Notes under the pieces: generated by a model
The model's database searches: none
What the model was told of the DNA's origin: nothing
Seen by the model: the letters and a program-made list of their open reading frames with translations, nothing else
Assembly (NCBI GenBank): GCA_964019425.1
Contig: OZ025781.1
Span: 1,246,501 to 1,310,500, forward strand
Direction of reading: 5' to 3'
DNA length: 64,000 nt
Origin: Flectonema sp. DT1601
Lineage: Eukaryota > Euglenozoa > Diplonemea > Diplonemida > Diplonemidae
Position numbers and translations under genes: made by a program
Shown here: positions 31,394-42,851 of the stretch, piece by piece
Numbering within the stretch: the stretch's first letter is position 1
Layout of the letters: each line of letters starts with the position of its first letter

Positions 31394-32770
31394 GAGTTGA
31401 GTTTACCAGGTGAGATTTGGACTGTTAGCTTTTGGCTAAGGCCCTCCCTGAAGAGCAAGAACAAAAAAACTACTCACACCTGAAGAAAACATACACAAAG
31501 AACACACTGTAAGCTGTGTGTGTATTTTGTGTTTGTCACAACAGGAGAGAAAAGAAAGAATGTCAAGGTTGGTCACCTTGCCTATCAACGCACAACATTG
31601 GTGGTCTCTACTAGACCCTGAGTGATCCCACTGGATCTCTCATCGTTCATAGTACCCTATGTGAAGTTATAAAATCAAAGGTAAACTATGAACTACAAAT
31701 GACTTAGCCTGTTATTATAATGCCACAGGCAGGCCCTGCATTCAGCAACTATCCAGCAGTGCTTGAATGTCCTGATCTTCTTCTAAAAAAAAGAAAGAAA
31801 AACAAAACTGTAGCTGGGATCACTCAGGATCAACAGACTACCAATGCTACCTGTTGTACTTGCTCACTATGGGGGGTGATGCCAAACACCCAGAAGTACT
31901 AAACTGCTTTCCTTCTTGCTGCCCAGGGGTTTCTGACCAGAACTAATAGAAAATAAAAACAGATGGGAAACAATAAAAAGTAAAATGAATATAACTGAAG
32001 TTAAACAAGAATGTTGGTCCTAGACAAGACCTTAAACTGACTAACCGGTCTTAATTTTAACTAAGTGTTAACCTAGTTTCCTAGTTTCTAATATGAAATC
32101 TTTTTTCTTTTTTTTTCTTTTTGAACAAAATGTAATTATTAATGTAAAAAAATGAAGAAACAGACCAGAACAGATAGAGAATAAAAAAGAAAAGATAATT
32201 GCAAGAGTTATTGTAGTAAAAGATTACAAATAAAAAAAAAATGCAAGTATCAACACATGATCGAGATACACCAGCAGCTAACAAACAACATAAAATTGAA
32301 GATCAGTTGCCAGAGTATTTCAACCATGGTAGAATACTCGCCCCTCTGGCAGGGATTATCCCAGACTTGTCCTTTAATTTAGTTGGACACCATGGCTTAC
32401 AACCCTTCCAGAGGGAAGCACCATTATGACTTCTATTTTTTTTCTTCAAGAAAATCATAAGGTGGTAACAAAGAAAAATGCTAAGAGGAACCCCTTATTA
32501 ACACCTAAGACATCTAAACTGCAGCCCAGCTTATGCCCAATGCACTAACAGGTCATTCCCTCACACTCAGATCAAAAAATCAAAGTTCAGAGTGCATCTT
32601 AGCATGAATGAGAGAATTTCCTCCCGCTTTTTTTGAACAAAAGGGATAGGAGAAGGGATAGAAAACGAACATAACAATAAGATTCTAAGTGAGAAACACT
32701 TAGCAGAAATACTTAGCAGCTTTTAAGGAGCTGAAAAGCAAAAAAAAAAATCTAAGTGAGAAACACTTAG
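31394..32770 (+). repeat. 1.4-kb dispersed repeat, second unit of array
   Basis: Head-to-tail continuation, almost identical to the first unit including its extra segment, so the duplication is recent. It ends at GAGAAACACTTAG, where satellite begins. The unit at 54,365-55,570 is interrupted at the same base. Confidence 0.85.
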
Positions 32771-33322
32771 TAAAATAAAAAAAAAAGAATAAACAATGTT
32801 ATCATTGTTTTTTTATCGATCGACTATGTCGATTACTTTCTATTTTCCGTCCTGGTCAAGACGCTAAACTGATTGTTTTTTTTTTTTTTTTTTTTTCAAA
32901 ATTAATAAAAAAGAATATAAAAAAAAAAATAAAAAAAAGAATAAACAATGTTATCATTGTTTTTTTTATCGTTCGACTTTGTCGACTAATTTCTATTTTC
33001 CGTTTTTTTTTCTTTAAAAAATAAATAAAAAGAATTTAAAATAAAAAAAAAAGAATAAACAATGTTATCATTGTTTTTTTATCGATCGACTATGTCGATC
33101 ACTTTCTATTTTCCGTCCTGGTCAAGACGCTAAACTGATTGTTTTTTTTTTTTTTTTTCAAAATTAATAAAAAAGAATATAAAAAAAATACAAAAAAAAG
33201 AATAAACAATGTTATCATTTTTTTTTTTTATCGTTCGACTTTGTCGACTAATTTCTATTTTCCGTTTTTTTTCTTTAAAAAATAAATAAAAAGAATTTAA
33301 AATAAAAAAAAAAAGAATAAAC
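32771..33322 (+). mobile_element. LINE satellite fragment inserted in the 1.4-kb repeat
   Basis: Forward satellite units that start exactly at the second CTAAGTG...CACTTAG hairpin of the 1.4-kb unit and stop where the inverted cap at 33,323 begins. Confidence 0.75.
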
Positions 33323-33850
33323 GAATTTCGATAAGTGGGAAGTAACGGACTGGGAGCTTTTGGCTCCTGCCCTATTCCCGATGTAAACTTTCTTTTTATT
33401 TTTATTTTTTTTTTTAACAGGCCCAAAGGGCGACAATGATGGTTGCTGACCAAGGAATAATATTCAAATGAATTTTCGTTTCAAAGAAACGAACAGAATT
33501 GAGAGAGAGGCAGAGAAAAAAAAAAAAAAAAAAAAGAAAGAATAGAAAAAGAAAAATATGAAGAGGAAATAATCAAACATGAAAAAAAAAAAAAAAAAAA
33601 ATATAAATAAAAAACGTTGTATGAAAAAGGAAAAAAAGAAAAAAAAAGACCAGAAAAGGAAAGAGAAAATGAAAAGGTATAATATTATTGTGGGGATATG
33701 AGGGATAGCAGGGAGATGCTCTTTTTTTTTTTTTTTTTTTTATTATTTAAAAAAAGGAAACAATCAGTTTAGCGTCTCGATCAGGACGGAAAATAGAAAA
33801 TTAATCGACATAGTCGATCGATAGAAAAAAAAAAATGATAACATTGTTTA

Positions 33851-33885
<35 letters not shown>

Positions 33886-36219
33886 CTTTTAATTATTTTA
33901 AAGAAAAAACAATCAGTTTAGCGTCTTGACCAGGACGGAAAATAGAAAGTAATCGACATAGTCGATCGATAAAAAAAACAATGATAACATTGTTTATTCT
34001 TTTTTTTTTTTTTTTTTTTTTAAATTCTTTTTATTTATTTTTTAAGAAAAAAAACGGAAAATAGAAATTAGTCAACAAAGTCGAACGATAAAAAAACAAT
34101 GATAACATTGTTTATTCTTTTTTTTATTTTTTTTTTTTTATATTCTTTTTTATTAATTTTGAAAAAAAAACAATCAGTTTAGCGTCTTGACCAGGACGGA
34201 AAATAGAAAGTGATCGACATAGTCAATCGATAAAAAAACAATGATAACATTGTTTATTCTTTTTTTTTATTTTAAATTCTTTTTATTTATTTTTTAAAGA
34301 AAAAAAAAACGGAAAATAGAAATTAGTCGACAAAGTCGAACGATGAAAAAAAACAATGATAACATTGTTTATTCTTTTTTTTATTTTTTTTTTTTTTTAT
34401 TCTTTTTTATTAATTTTGAAAAAAAAAACAATCAGTTTAGCGTCTTGACCAGGACGGAAAATAGAAAGTAATCGACATAGTCGATCGATAAGAAAACAAT
34501 GATAACATTGTTTATTCTTTTTTTTTATTTTAAATTCTTTTTATTTATTTTAAAATCGAACGATGAAAAAAAACAATGATAACATTGTTTAATCTTTTTT
34601 TTATTTTTTTTTTTTTATATTCTTTTTTATTAATTTTGAAAAAAAAAAAAAAACAATCAGTTTAGCGTCTTGACCAGGACGGAAAATAGAAAGTAATCGA
34701 CATAGTCGATCGATAAAAAAAACAATGATAACATTGTTTATTCTTTTTTTTTTTTTTTTTTTTTTAAATTCTTTTTATTTATTTTTTAAGAAAAAAAACG
34801 GAAAATAGAAATTAGTCAACAAAGTCGAACGATAAAAAAACAATGATAACATTGTTTATTCTTTTTTTTATTTTTTTTTTTTTATATTCTTTTTTATTAA
34901 TTTTGGAAAAAAAAAAAAAAAACAATCAGTTTAGCGTCTTGACCAGGACGGAAAATAGAAAGTAATCGACATAGTCGATCGATAAAAATACAATGATAAC
35001 ATTGTTTAATCTTTTATAATTTTTTATTTTTTTTTTGTTTTAAAAAAAAAAAAAAAAAAACAAGCGGAATTGATCATAATGGGTGGTAGGTGTTGTTAAA
35101 ACTTCGTTTGAAAATTCTTCTTTTTTGATTTCTTTTTTTTTTTTTCTTTTTACAGGAGTTAAGATCACTGTCAGGAGACAACACATTAACAAGAGCAGCA
35201 AGCAGAGTTGACACTATCAATTCAAATTTGAAATACCGGGAATTAATTTACAAGGAGGTATCTCAAGTGACTTGGTATCTCTAGCGTGTCGGTATCTCTG
35301 GAGTGCTGGTATCTCGTATGTGCGTTGGTATCTCATGAGTGATGGTATCTCTTGTGCATTTAGAGAAACGAAAAAGAATGTCATGACCATGACGGAAGAA
35401 TTGAGGAATTGAGTTAACATGTTCAATTTAACTTATTTAAACTTTTTTTTTTTTTTAACAGACCGTAACTATTTGAAAATAAAATGTAGATGGGAAACAG
35501 TGAAAAGTAAAATGGATGATAAAATTAAATGAGAAATATGACATAACAGACCAGATAGAGAGTATTAAAAGGAAATTGAAAAGGAAAAGAGAAACTAGGT
35601 TAACACTTATTTAAAATTAAGATCGGTTAGTCAGTTTAAGGTCTTGACTAGGACCAACAAAAAAGAAAGAAAAAAAATTAACGATCAAGCTGAGCTGATC
35701 TTGTTTTTATTACAAATAGGGGAGCGGGAGGGATGGAAGGAATAGAGGAAAAAAAAAGAAAAGGTTGATCATTTGGATCTGATCGTCGAGAAGAAGAAAT
35801 TATTTTAAAGGTTGATCGGTATAGCCGATCGTTGAGAAAAATAAACAGATATAAATACAATCAGTTTAAATTAAAAAAAGAAAAAAAGATTAACGATCAA
35901 GCTGAGCTGATCTTGTTTTTATTTACAATTAGGGGAGCGGGAGGGATGGAAGGAATAAAGGAAAAAAAAAAAAAAGGTCGATCAATTGGAACTGATCGTC
36001 GAGAAGAAGAAAACAATTATTTATATAAAAAAAAAATGGTCGGTATAGCCGATCGTTGAGAAAAGAACAGATATAAATACAATCGGTTTTGGTGATCGTC
36101 GAGTGGAGCGATCACTTGACAAGAAGGAAAAAGAAAGGACCGATTAATTGGGGCTTTGATTGTATTCCCAAGGCATGTTTTTTTTTTTTTTTTTATTCAT
36201 TTACATTATTATTTTTTTT
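33323..36219 (-). mobile_element. Inverted LINE copy: cap, satellite, minisatellite, GATC repeats
   Basis: In reverse orientation: cap (33,323-33,722), satellite (33,757-35,020), link, AGATACC array (35,256-35,361), GATC repeats (35,660-36,110) and the poly-A/T segment to about 36,219. A forward LINE copy (36,220-37,438) is then inserted, after which this same inverted element resumes with its 3' UTR and ORF end. About 230 bp of the hairpin block is absent at the insertion point. Confidence 0.85.
35256..35361 (-). repeat. AGATACC minisatellite, inverted
   Basis: Same six-unit array as 27,015-27,120, nearly identical in sequence. Confidence 0.85.
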
Positions 36220-36855
36220 TTTTTTTTTTAAAAGTTTAAAAGTTATCATTGTTTTCTTATCGATCGACTATGTCGATCGCTTTCTATTTTCCGTCCTGGT
36301 CAAGACGCTAAACTGATTGTTTTTTTTTCAAAATTAATTAAAAAAAAAATATAAAAAAAATAAAAAAAAAGAATAAACAATGTTATCATTGTTTTTTTAT
36401 CGTTCGACTTTGTCGACTAATTTCTATTTTCCGTTTTTTTTTCTTTAAAAAATAAATAAAAAGAATTTAAAAAAAAAGATTAAACAATGTTATCATTGTT
36501 TTTTTATCGATCGACTATGTCGATTACTTTCTATTTTCCGTCCTGGTCAAGACGCTAAACTGATTGTTTTTTTTTTCAAAATTAATAAAAAAGAATATAA
36601 AAAAAAAAAACAAAAAAAAAAAGAATAAACAATGTTATCATTGTTTTTTTTTTTATCGTTCGACTTTGTCGACTAATTTTTATTTTCCGTTTTTTTTTCT
36701 TTAAAAATAAATAATAAGAATTTAAAAAAAAATAAAAAAAATGAATAAACAATGTTATCATTGTTTTTTTATCGATCGACTATGTCGATCACTTTCTATT
36801 TTCCGTCCTGGTCAAGACGCTAAACTGATTGTTTTTTCTTTAAAATAATTAAAAG

Positions 36856-36890
<35 letters not shown>

Positions 36891-37003
36891 TAAACAATGT
36901 TATCATTGTTTTTTTTTCTATCGATCGACTATGTCGATTAATTTCTATTTTCCGTCCCGATCGAGACGCTAAACTGATTGTTTCCTTTTTTTAAATAATA
37001 AAT

Positions 37004-37035
<32 letters not shown>

Positions 37036-37438
37036 ATCTCCCTGCTATCCTCATATCCCCACAATAATATTATACCTTTTCATCTTCTCTTTCCTTTTCT
37101 GGTCTTTTTTTTTTTTTTTTCTTTTTTTTCCTTTTTCATACAACGTTTTTTATTTATATTTTATTTTTTTTTTTTTATTTTTTTCATGTTTGATTATTTC
37201 CTCTTCATATTTTTTTTTTCTTTTCTTTTTTTTTTTTTTTTTTTCTCTGCCTCTCTCTTAATTCTGTTCGTTTCTTTGAAACGAAAATTCATTTGAATAT
37301 TATTCCTTGGTCAGCAACAGTCATTGTCGCCCTCTGGGCCTGTTAAAAAAAAAAAAAAAAAATAAAAAGAAAGTTTACATCGGGAATAGGGCAGGAGCCA
37401 AAAGCTCCCAGTCCGTTACTTCCCACTCTATCGAATTC
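36220..37438 (+). mobile_element. 5'-truncated LINE copy inserted in an inverted LINE copy
   Basis: Satellite units begin near 36,240 in mid-unit and lead into a complete terminal cap (about 37,030-37,438) ending TATCGAATTC. The next base belongs to the 3' UTR of the inverted element (ATGATCTGACGG). Variable 5' end and fixed 3' end are the pattern of 5'-truncated LINE insertion. Confidence 0.85.
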
Positions 37439-38505
37439 ATGATCTGACGGACATAAACATATCGATAAAATAATACAAACAAAAACGAACAATAAATAAT
37501 AAATAAGCTAAAAAACTAAATAAACAAAGTGATGTGAAAGTAAGGAAAAAGAGAATTACAAGGGGGTGGAGTCACCGTGAACGTCATCAGCAGAACATCT
37601 CCTTCGATTGTAACGATATCTTGATGGAGGGGTTCGTTTTTTCAGAGTTGAACGCTCAGACTTTCTCGGCGGAGTTTCATTTTCCTCATGTTCTTCTGTG
37701 TCTGGCGGACTCAAACCTTCTGCCCATGAAGCTAATTGGAACTTCAGGGCCGCAATTTGAGACCGTGCCAAAGCGAGTTGAGCATTTAAATCGCTCGCCA
37801 GTCCCGTTAACATCATGGATTGCTCAAGCTGCTCTGCGTGAGTTGTACACCGTTGGTGATTCAGCTCCGAGAGGCGAAGTTGGGCATCCAGAAGTTGTTC
37901 TGAGAGCTCTGCCGCTTTCTCGTTTGTTTCGAGAGAGTCATCTACTGCTCGACAGTAATTCTCGAGTAAGTCAATCCTACCCTCGGACCATTGTCTCGCA
38001 ATAGGTGTATTCTCTTTAACGGAGATAACGTGACTCTCTTGTCGTAAAATCTTGGTCGGCGTGCGGTCGAGAGCTTCACTCTGCGGCATTGTCGGAGGAA
38101 TTGAGGCTAGAGGACAAAGAGGGGTGATATAATTAAGGGTAGGGATAAGGGGTTTAATAAGAGGAGTAAAAAGACTACTCGTAGTTGTAAAGAGCGAGAG
38201 GTAGTTCTTTGCTATCTTCATCATAGCAACAGATTCATACAGAACGGGGGTTCGGGGGGAAACTTGTTGACTAAAGTGGGTCATACGGGGACGCGCGGCA
38301 CGCAAACTCTCGACCTCCTGTTGAGTATAGAAAAGTCTAATTTTACTTTCTCTTTCCATTACATTTGGTCTCCAATTCGTTCGACAGAAGAACAAACCTT
38401 TGATGGTAATTAAAGAGCGCCATTTCCGATAGGTCTGCTCTCTGAGTCAGATTTGCGAGCTCACGTTTCCTGTAATCTTCCACTAAGTCATATTGTCGAA
38501 CTAGT
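37439..38505 (-). pseudogene. LINE ORF C-terminal extension, broken copy
   Basis: The minus strand encodes the coiled-coil C-terminus found at 52,640-53,583, almost identical in sequence (for example MPQSEALDRTPTKILRQESH). It has a 2-bp deletion at about 38,357 that shifts the frame relative to the intact copies. It is 5'-truncated at about 38,505 (CTAGTTCGACAATATGAC). The stop codon and the following 3' UTR (TTCTTTTTCCTTACTTTC in reverse) are retained. Confidence 0.85.
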
Positions 38506-38989
38506 CTATTCTATACTTATTACTCTTCTGTCCTAACGGAACGAAAAATGAAAAAGGTCCTCCCTTAGCTGAAATGCACTCTGCACCCTAGTCTTTGGAT
38601 TAGGAATGTCTATATCGATCTTTTAGCTCTCGTTGCATAAGTGATCACTATGTTTGAGATGTTATTCTGTATCAGTACATTATTAATTAAAACATTAATT
38701 CCTTTCCTTAGCAAATTTTGCTTAATCCTCATTGAACTTACTTAAACTTTAATCTTTTTCCCACCCTCCCACCCTGGGTGTTTCTTCCTGAGGTCCTCTA
38801 ATTGTTTACCCTTTTGTATGGCTTGTTGCACCTCTTGCCTCGGTGCTTTTCAAAGTCTTAGTAATCGACCTCTCGAAGAATGTAACATTACCCCGACGTT
38901 AGTGAGTATTTGTTTAATTTGTTTCCTCTGTGAAATTAATATTCTTTATTTTATCAAGTCATATCACAAAATGGATGAAGATGGTTATT
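38506..38989. other. Unique segment, nothing recognised
   Basis: Sequence between the truncated LINE and a 1.4-kb repeat fragment. It has higher complexity than its surroundings, but no frame or RNA gene is recognised. Confidence 0.45.
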
Positions 38990-39229
38990 CCTACTCACAC
39001 CTGAAGAAAACATACACAAAGAACACACTGTAAGCTGTGTGTGTATTTTGTGTTTGTCACAACAGGAGGGAAAAGAAAGAATGTCAAGGTTGGTCACCTT
39101 GCCTATCAACGCACAACATTGGTGGTCTCTACATAGTACCCTGTGTGAAGTTATAAAATCAAAGGTAAACTATGAACTACAAATGACTTAGCCTGTTATT
39201 ATAATGCCACAGGCAGGCCCTGCATTCAG
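38990..39229 (+). repeat. 1.4-kb dispersed repeat, internal fragment
   Basis: Starts in CTACTCACACCTGAAG and ends at GCATTCAG, with a short internal deletion near 39,131. The right junction, to a short inverted satellite piece, is the same as at 10,001. Confidence 0.85.
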
Positions 39230-39780
39230 AAATAGAAAGTGATCGACATAGTCGATCGATAAAAAATCAAGACGCTAAACTGATTGTTTTTTTTTTCAAA
39301 ATTAATAAATAAGAATATAAAAAAAAAACAAAAAAAAAAAGAATAAACAATGTTATCATTGTTTTTTTTTATCGTTCGACTTTGTCGACTAATTTTTATT
39401 TTCCGTTTTTTTTTTCTTTAAAAAATAAATAATAAGAATTTAAAAAAAAAAAAAAGAATAAACAATGTTATCATTGTTTTTTTATCGATCGACTATGTCG
39501 ATTAATTTCTATTTTCCGTCCCGATCGAGACGCTAAACTGATTGTTTCCTTTTTTTTAAATAATAAATAAAAAAAAAAAAAAAAAAAAAAAGAGCATCTC
39601 CCTGCTACCCTCATATCCCCACAATAATATTATACCTTTTCATTTTCTCTTTCCTTTTCTGGTCTTTTTTTTTTTTCTTCTTTTTTTTCCTTTTTCATAC
39701 AACGTTTTTTATTTATATTTTATTTTTTTTTATTTTTTTCATGTTTGATTATTTCCTCTTCATATTTTTTTTTTTTTTTT

Positions 39781-39814
<34 letters not shown>

Positions 39815-40002
39815 TCTGCCTCTCTCTTAATTCTGTTCGTTTCTTTGAAACGAAAATTCATTTGAATATTATTCCTTGGTCAGCAACAGTCATTGTCGCC
39901 CTCTGGGCCTGTTAAAAAAAAAAAAATAAAAAGAAAGTTTACATCGGGAATAGGGCAGGAGCCAAAAGCTCCCAGTCCGTTACTTCCCACTCTATCGAAT
40001 TC
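39230..40002 (+). mobile_element. LINE copy with inverted 5' end, satellite and cap
   Basis: The first about 36 bases are satellite in reverse orientation (AAATAGAAAGTGATCGACAT), then the strand flips to forward satellite (TCAAGACGCTAAACTGATTG) leading to a full cap (about 39,590-40,002). A 5' inversion of this sort is known from LINE insertion by twin priming. Confidence 0.75.
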
Positions 40003-40254
40003 AGCCTTTTGTGGAGCTATCCACTCTGCGGTCTTTTTAGGCCCCTCTATCTCCTTTGCTTTATAAGACCCAATGTTTCTTCTCATCCAATTGCTTTTCT
40101 CAAGTTGCCTCTTCGGCATTCATTTGCCAACCACATTATTTATCAAAATATATATTATAAACAAGTAGTTACTCCGATTTTTCTGTTTTAGAGCGTAGCT
40201 CGTTTTCCTTTAAACAGTATTTACCAAAAAAAAACTCTAGGGTTAGCTGCCCGA
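40003..40254. other. Short unique segment between two facing caps
   Basis: About 250 bp of non-repetitive sequence flanked by a forward cap on the left and an inverted cap on the right. It contains no recognisable gene. The minus-strand frame starting at 40,119 is short and runs into the cap. Confidence 0.5.
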
Positions 40255-40444
40255 GTTTCGATAAAGTGGGAAGTAACGGACTGGGAGCTTTTGGCTCCTG
40301 CCCTATTCCCGATGTAAACTTTCTTTTTATTTTTATTTTTTTTTAACAGGCCCAAAGGGCGACAATGATGGTTGCTGACCAAGGAATAATATTCAAATGA
40401 ATTTTCGTTTCAAAGAAACGAACAGAATTAAGAGAGAGGCAGAG

Positions 40445-40476
<32 letters not shown>

Positions 40477-40511
40477 GAAAAAAAAAAATGAAGAGGAAAT
40501 AATCAAACATG

Positions 40512-40547
<36 letters not shown>

Positions 40548-42724
40548 TAAAAAACGTTGTATGAAAAAGGAAAAAAAAGAAAAAAAAAAGACCAGAAAAG
40601 GAAAGAGAAAATGAAAAGGTATAATATTATTGTGGGGATATGAGGGATAGCAGGGAGATGCTCTTTTTTTTTTTTTTTTTTTTTTTTTTATTTATTATTT
40701 AAAAAAAGGAAACAATCAGTTTAGCGTCTCGATCAGGACGGAAAATAGAAATTAATCGACATAGTTGATCGATAGAAAAAAAAACAATGATAACATTGTT
40801 TATTCATTTTTTTTTTTTTTTTTTTTTTTTAAATCTTTTTAATTATTTTAAAGAAAAAACAATCAGTTTAGCGTCTTGACCAGGACGGAAAATAGTAAGT
40901 AATCGACATAGTCGATCGATAAAAAAAAAACAATGATAACATTGTTTATTCCTTTTTTTTTTTTTTTTTTTATTCTTTTTATTTATTTTTAAAGAAAAAA
41001 CAATCAGTTTAGCGTCCTGACCAGGACGGAAAATAGAAAGTAATCGACATAGTCGATCGATAAAAAAAACAATGATAACATTGTTTATTCTTTTTTTTTT
41101 TATTTTAAATTCTTTTTATTTATTTTTTAAAGAAAAAAGACGGAAAATAGAAATTAGTCGACAAAGTCGAACGATAAAAAAAAACAATGATAACATTGTT
41201 TATTCTTTTTTTTGTATTTTTTTATATTCTTTTTTATTAATTTTGAAAAAAAAACAATCAGTTTAGCGTCTTGACCAGGACGGAAAATAGAAAGTGATCG
41301 ACATAGTCGATCGATAAAAAAAACAATGATAACATTGTTTATTCTTTTTTTTTTTTATTTTAAATTCTTTTTATTTATTTTTTAAAGAAAAAAAAACGGA
41401 AAATAGAAATTAGTCGACAAAGTCGAACGATAAAAAAAAACAATGATAACATTGTTTATTCTTTTTTTTGTATTTTTTTACATTCTTTTTTATTAATTTT
41501 GAAAAAAAAAAACAATCAGTTTAGCGTCTTGACCAGGACGGAAAATAGAAAGTAATCGACATAGTCGATCGATAAAAAAACAATGATAACATTGTTTATT
41601 CTTTTTTTTTTTTTTTTTTTTTTTAAATTCTTTTTATTTATTTTTTAAAGAAAAAAAAACGGAAAATAGAAATTAGTCAATAAAGTCGAACGATAAAAAA
41701 AAACAATGATAACATTGTTTATTCTTTTTTTTATTTTTTATTTTTAATATTTTTTTTTTATTTTGAAAAAAAAAAAACAATCAGTTTAGCGTCTTGACCA
41801 GGACGGAAAATAGAAAGTAATCGACATAGTCGTTCGATAAAAAAAAAACAATGATAACATTGTTTATTCTTTTTTTTGTATTTTTTTTTAATATTCTTTT
41901 TTATTAATTATTGAAAAAAAAACAATCAGTTTAGCGTCTTGACCAGGACGGAAAATAGAAAGTGATCGACATAGTCGATCGAAAAAAAAAAACAATGATA
42001 ACATTGTTTATTCTTTTTTTTATTTTAAATTATTTTTATTTATTTTTTAAAGAGAAAAAAAAAAAAAACGGAAAATAGAAATTAGTCGACAAAGTCGAAC
42101 GATAAAAAAAACAATGATAACATTGTTTATTCTTTTTTTTGTATTTTTTTATATTCTTTTTTATTAATTTTGAAGAAAAAAAACAATCAGTTTAGCGTCT
42201 TGACCAGGACGGAAAATAGAAAGTGATCGACATAGTCGATCGATAAAAAAAACAATGATAACATTGTTTATTCATTTTTTTTATTTTAAATTCTTTTTAT
42301 TTATTCTTTAAAGAAAAGAACCGGAAAATAGAAATTAGTCGACAAAGTCGAACGATAATAAAAAAAAAAACAATGATAACATTGTTTTTCCTTTTTTTTT
42401 TTTTTTTTTATATTCTTTTTTATTAATTTTGAAAAAAAAAACAATCAGTTTAGCGTCTTGACCAGGACGGAAAATAGAAAGTGATCGACATAGTCGATCG
42501 ATAAAAAAACAATGATAACATTGTTTATTCTTTTTTTTTATTTTAAATTCTTTTTATTTATTTTTTAAAGAAAAAAAAAACGGAAAATAGAAATTAGTCA
42601 ACAAAGTCGAACAATAAAAAAAACAATGATAACGTTGTTTATTCTTTTTTTTTTTTTTTTTTTTTTATATTCTTTTTTATTAATTTTGAAAAAAAAAACA
42701 ATCAGTTTAGCGTCTTGACCAGGA
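40255..42724 (-). mobile_element. Inverted LINE 3' region: cap and satellite
   Basis: Cap in reverse orientation (40,255-40,664, including a TATATATATATA variant) followed by about 2 kb of reverse satellite alternating long and short units. It is 5'-truncated at GTCTTGACCAGGAC (42,724). Confidence 0.85.
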
Positions 42725-42851
42725 CTTTAAAATTAAAAAAAAAAGAATTAGTTTAAAAAAAAAGATCTTAACTCATCGATATTGTTTCTGAGCCATTCTC
42801 TTTTCTATTTTTTTTTTTTTTTTTATTATTGCTACTTCACAACAAAAAAAA

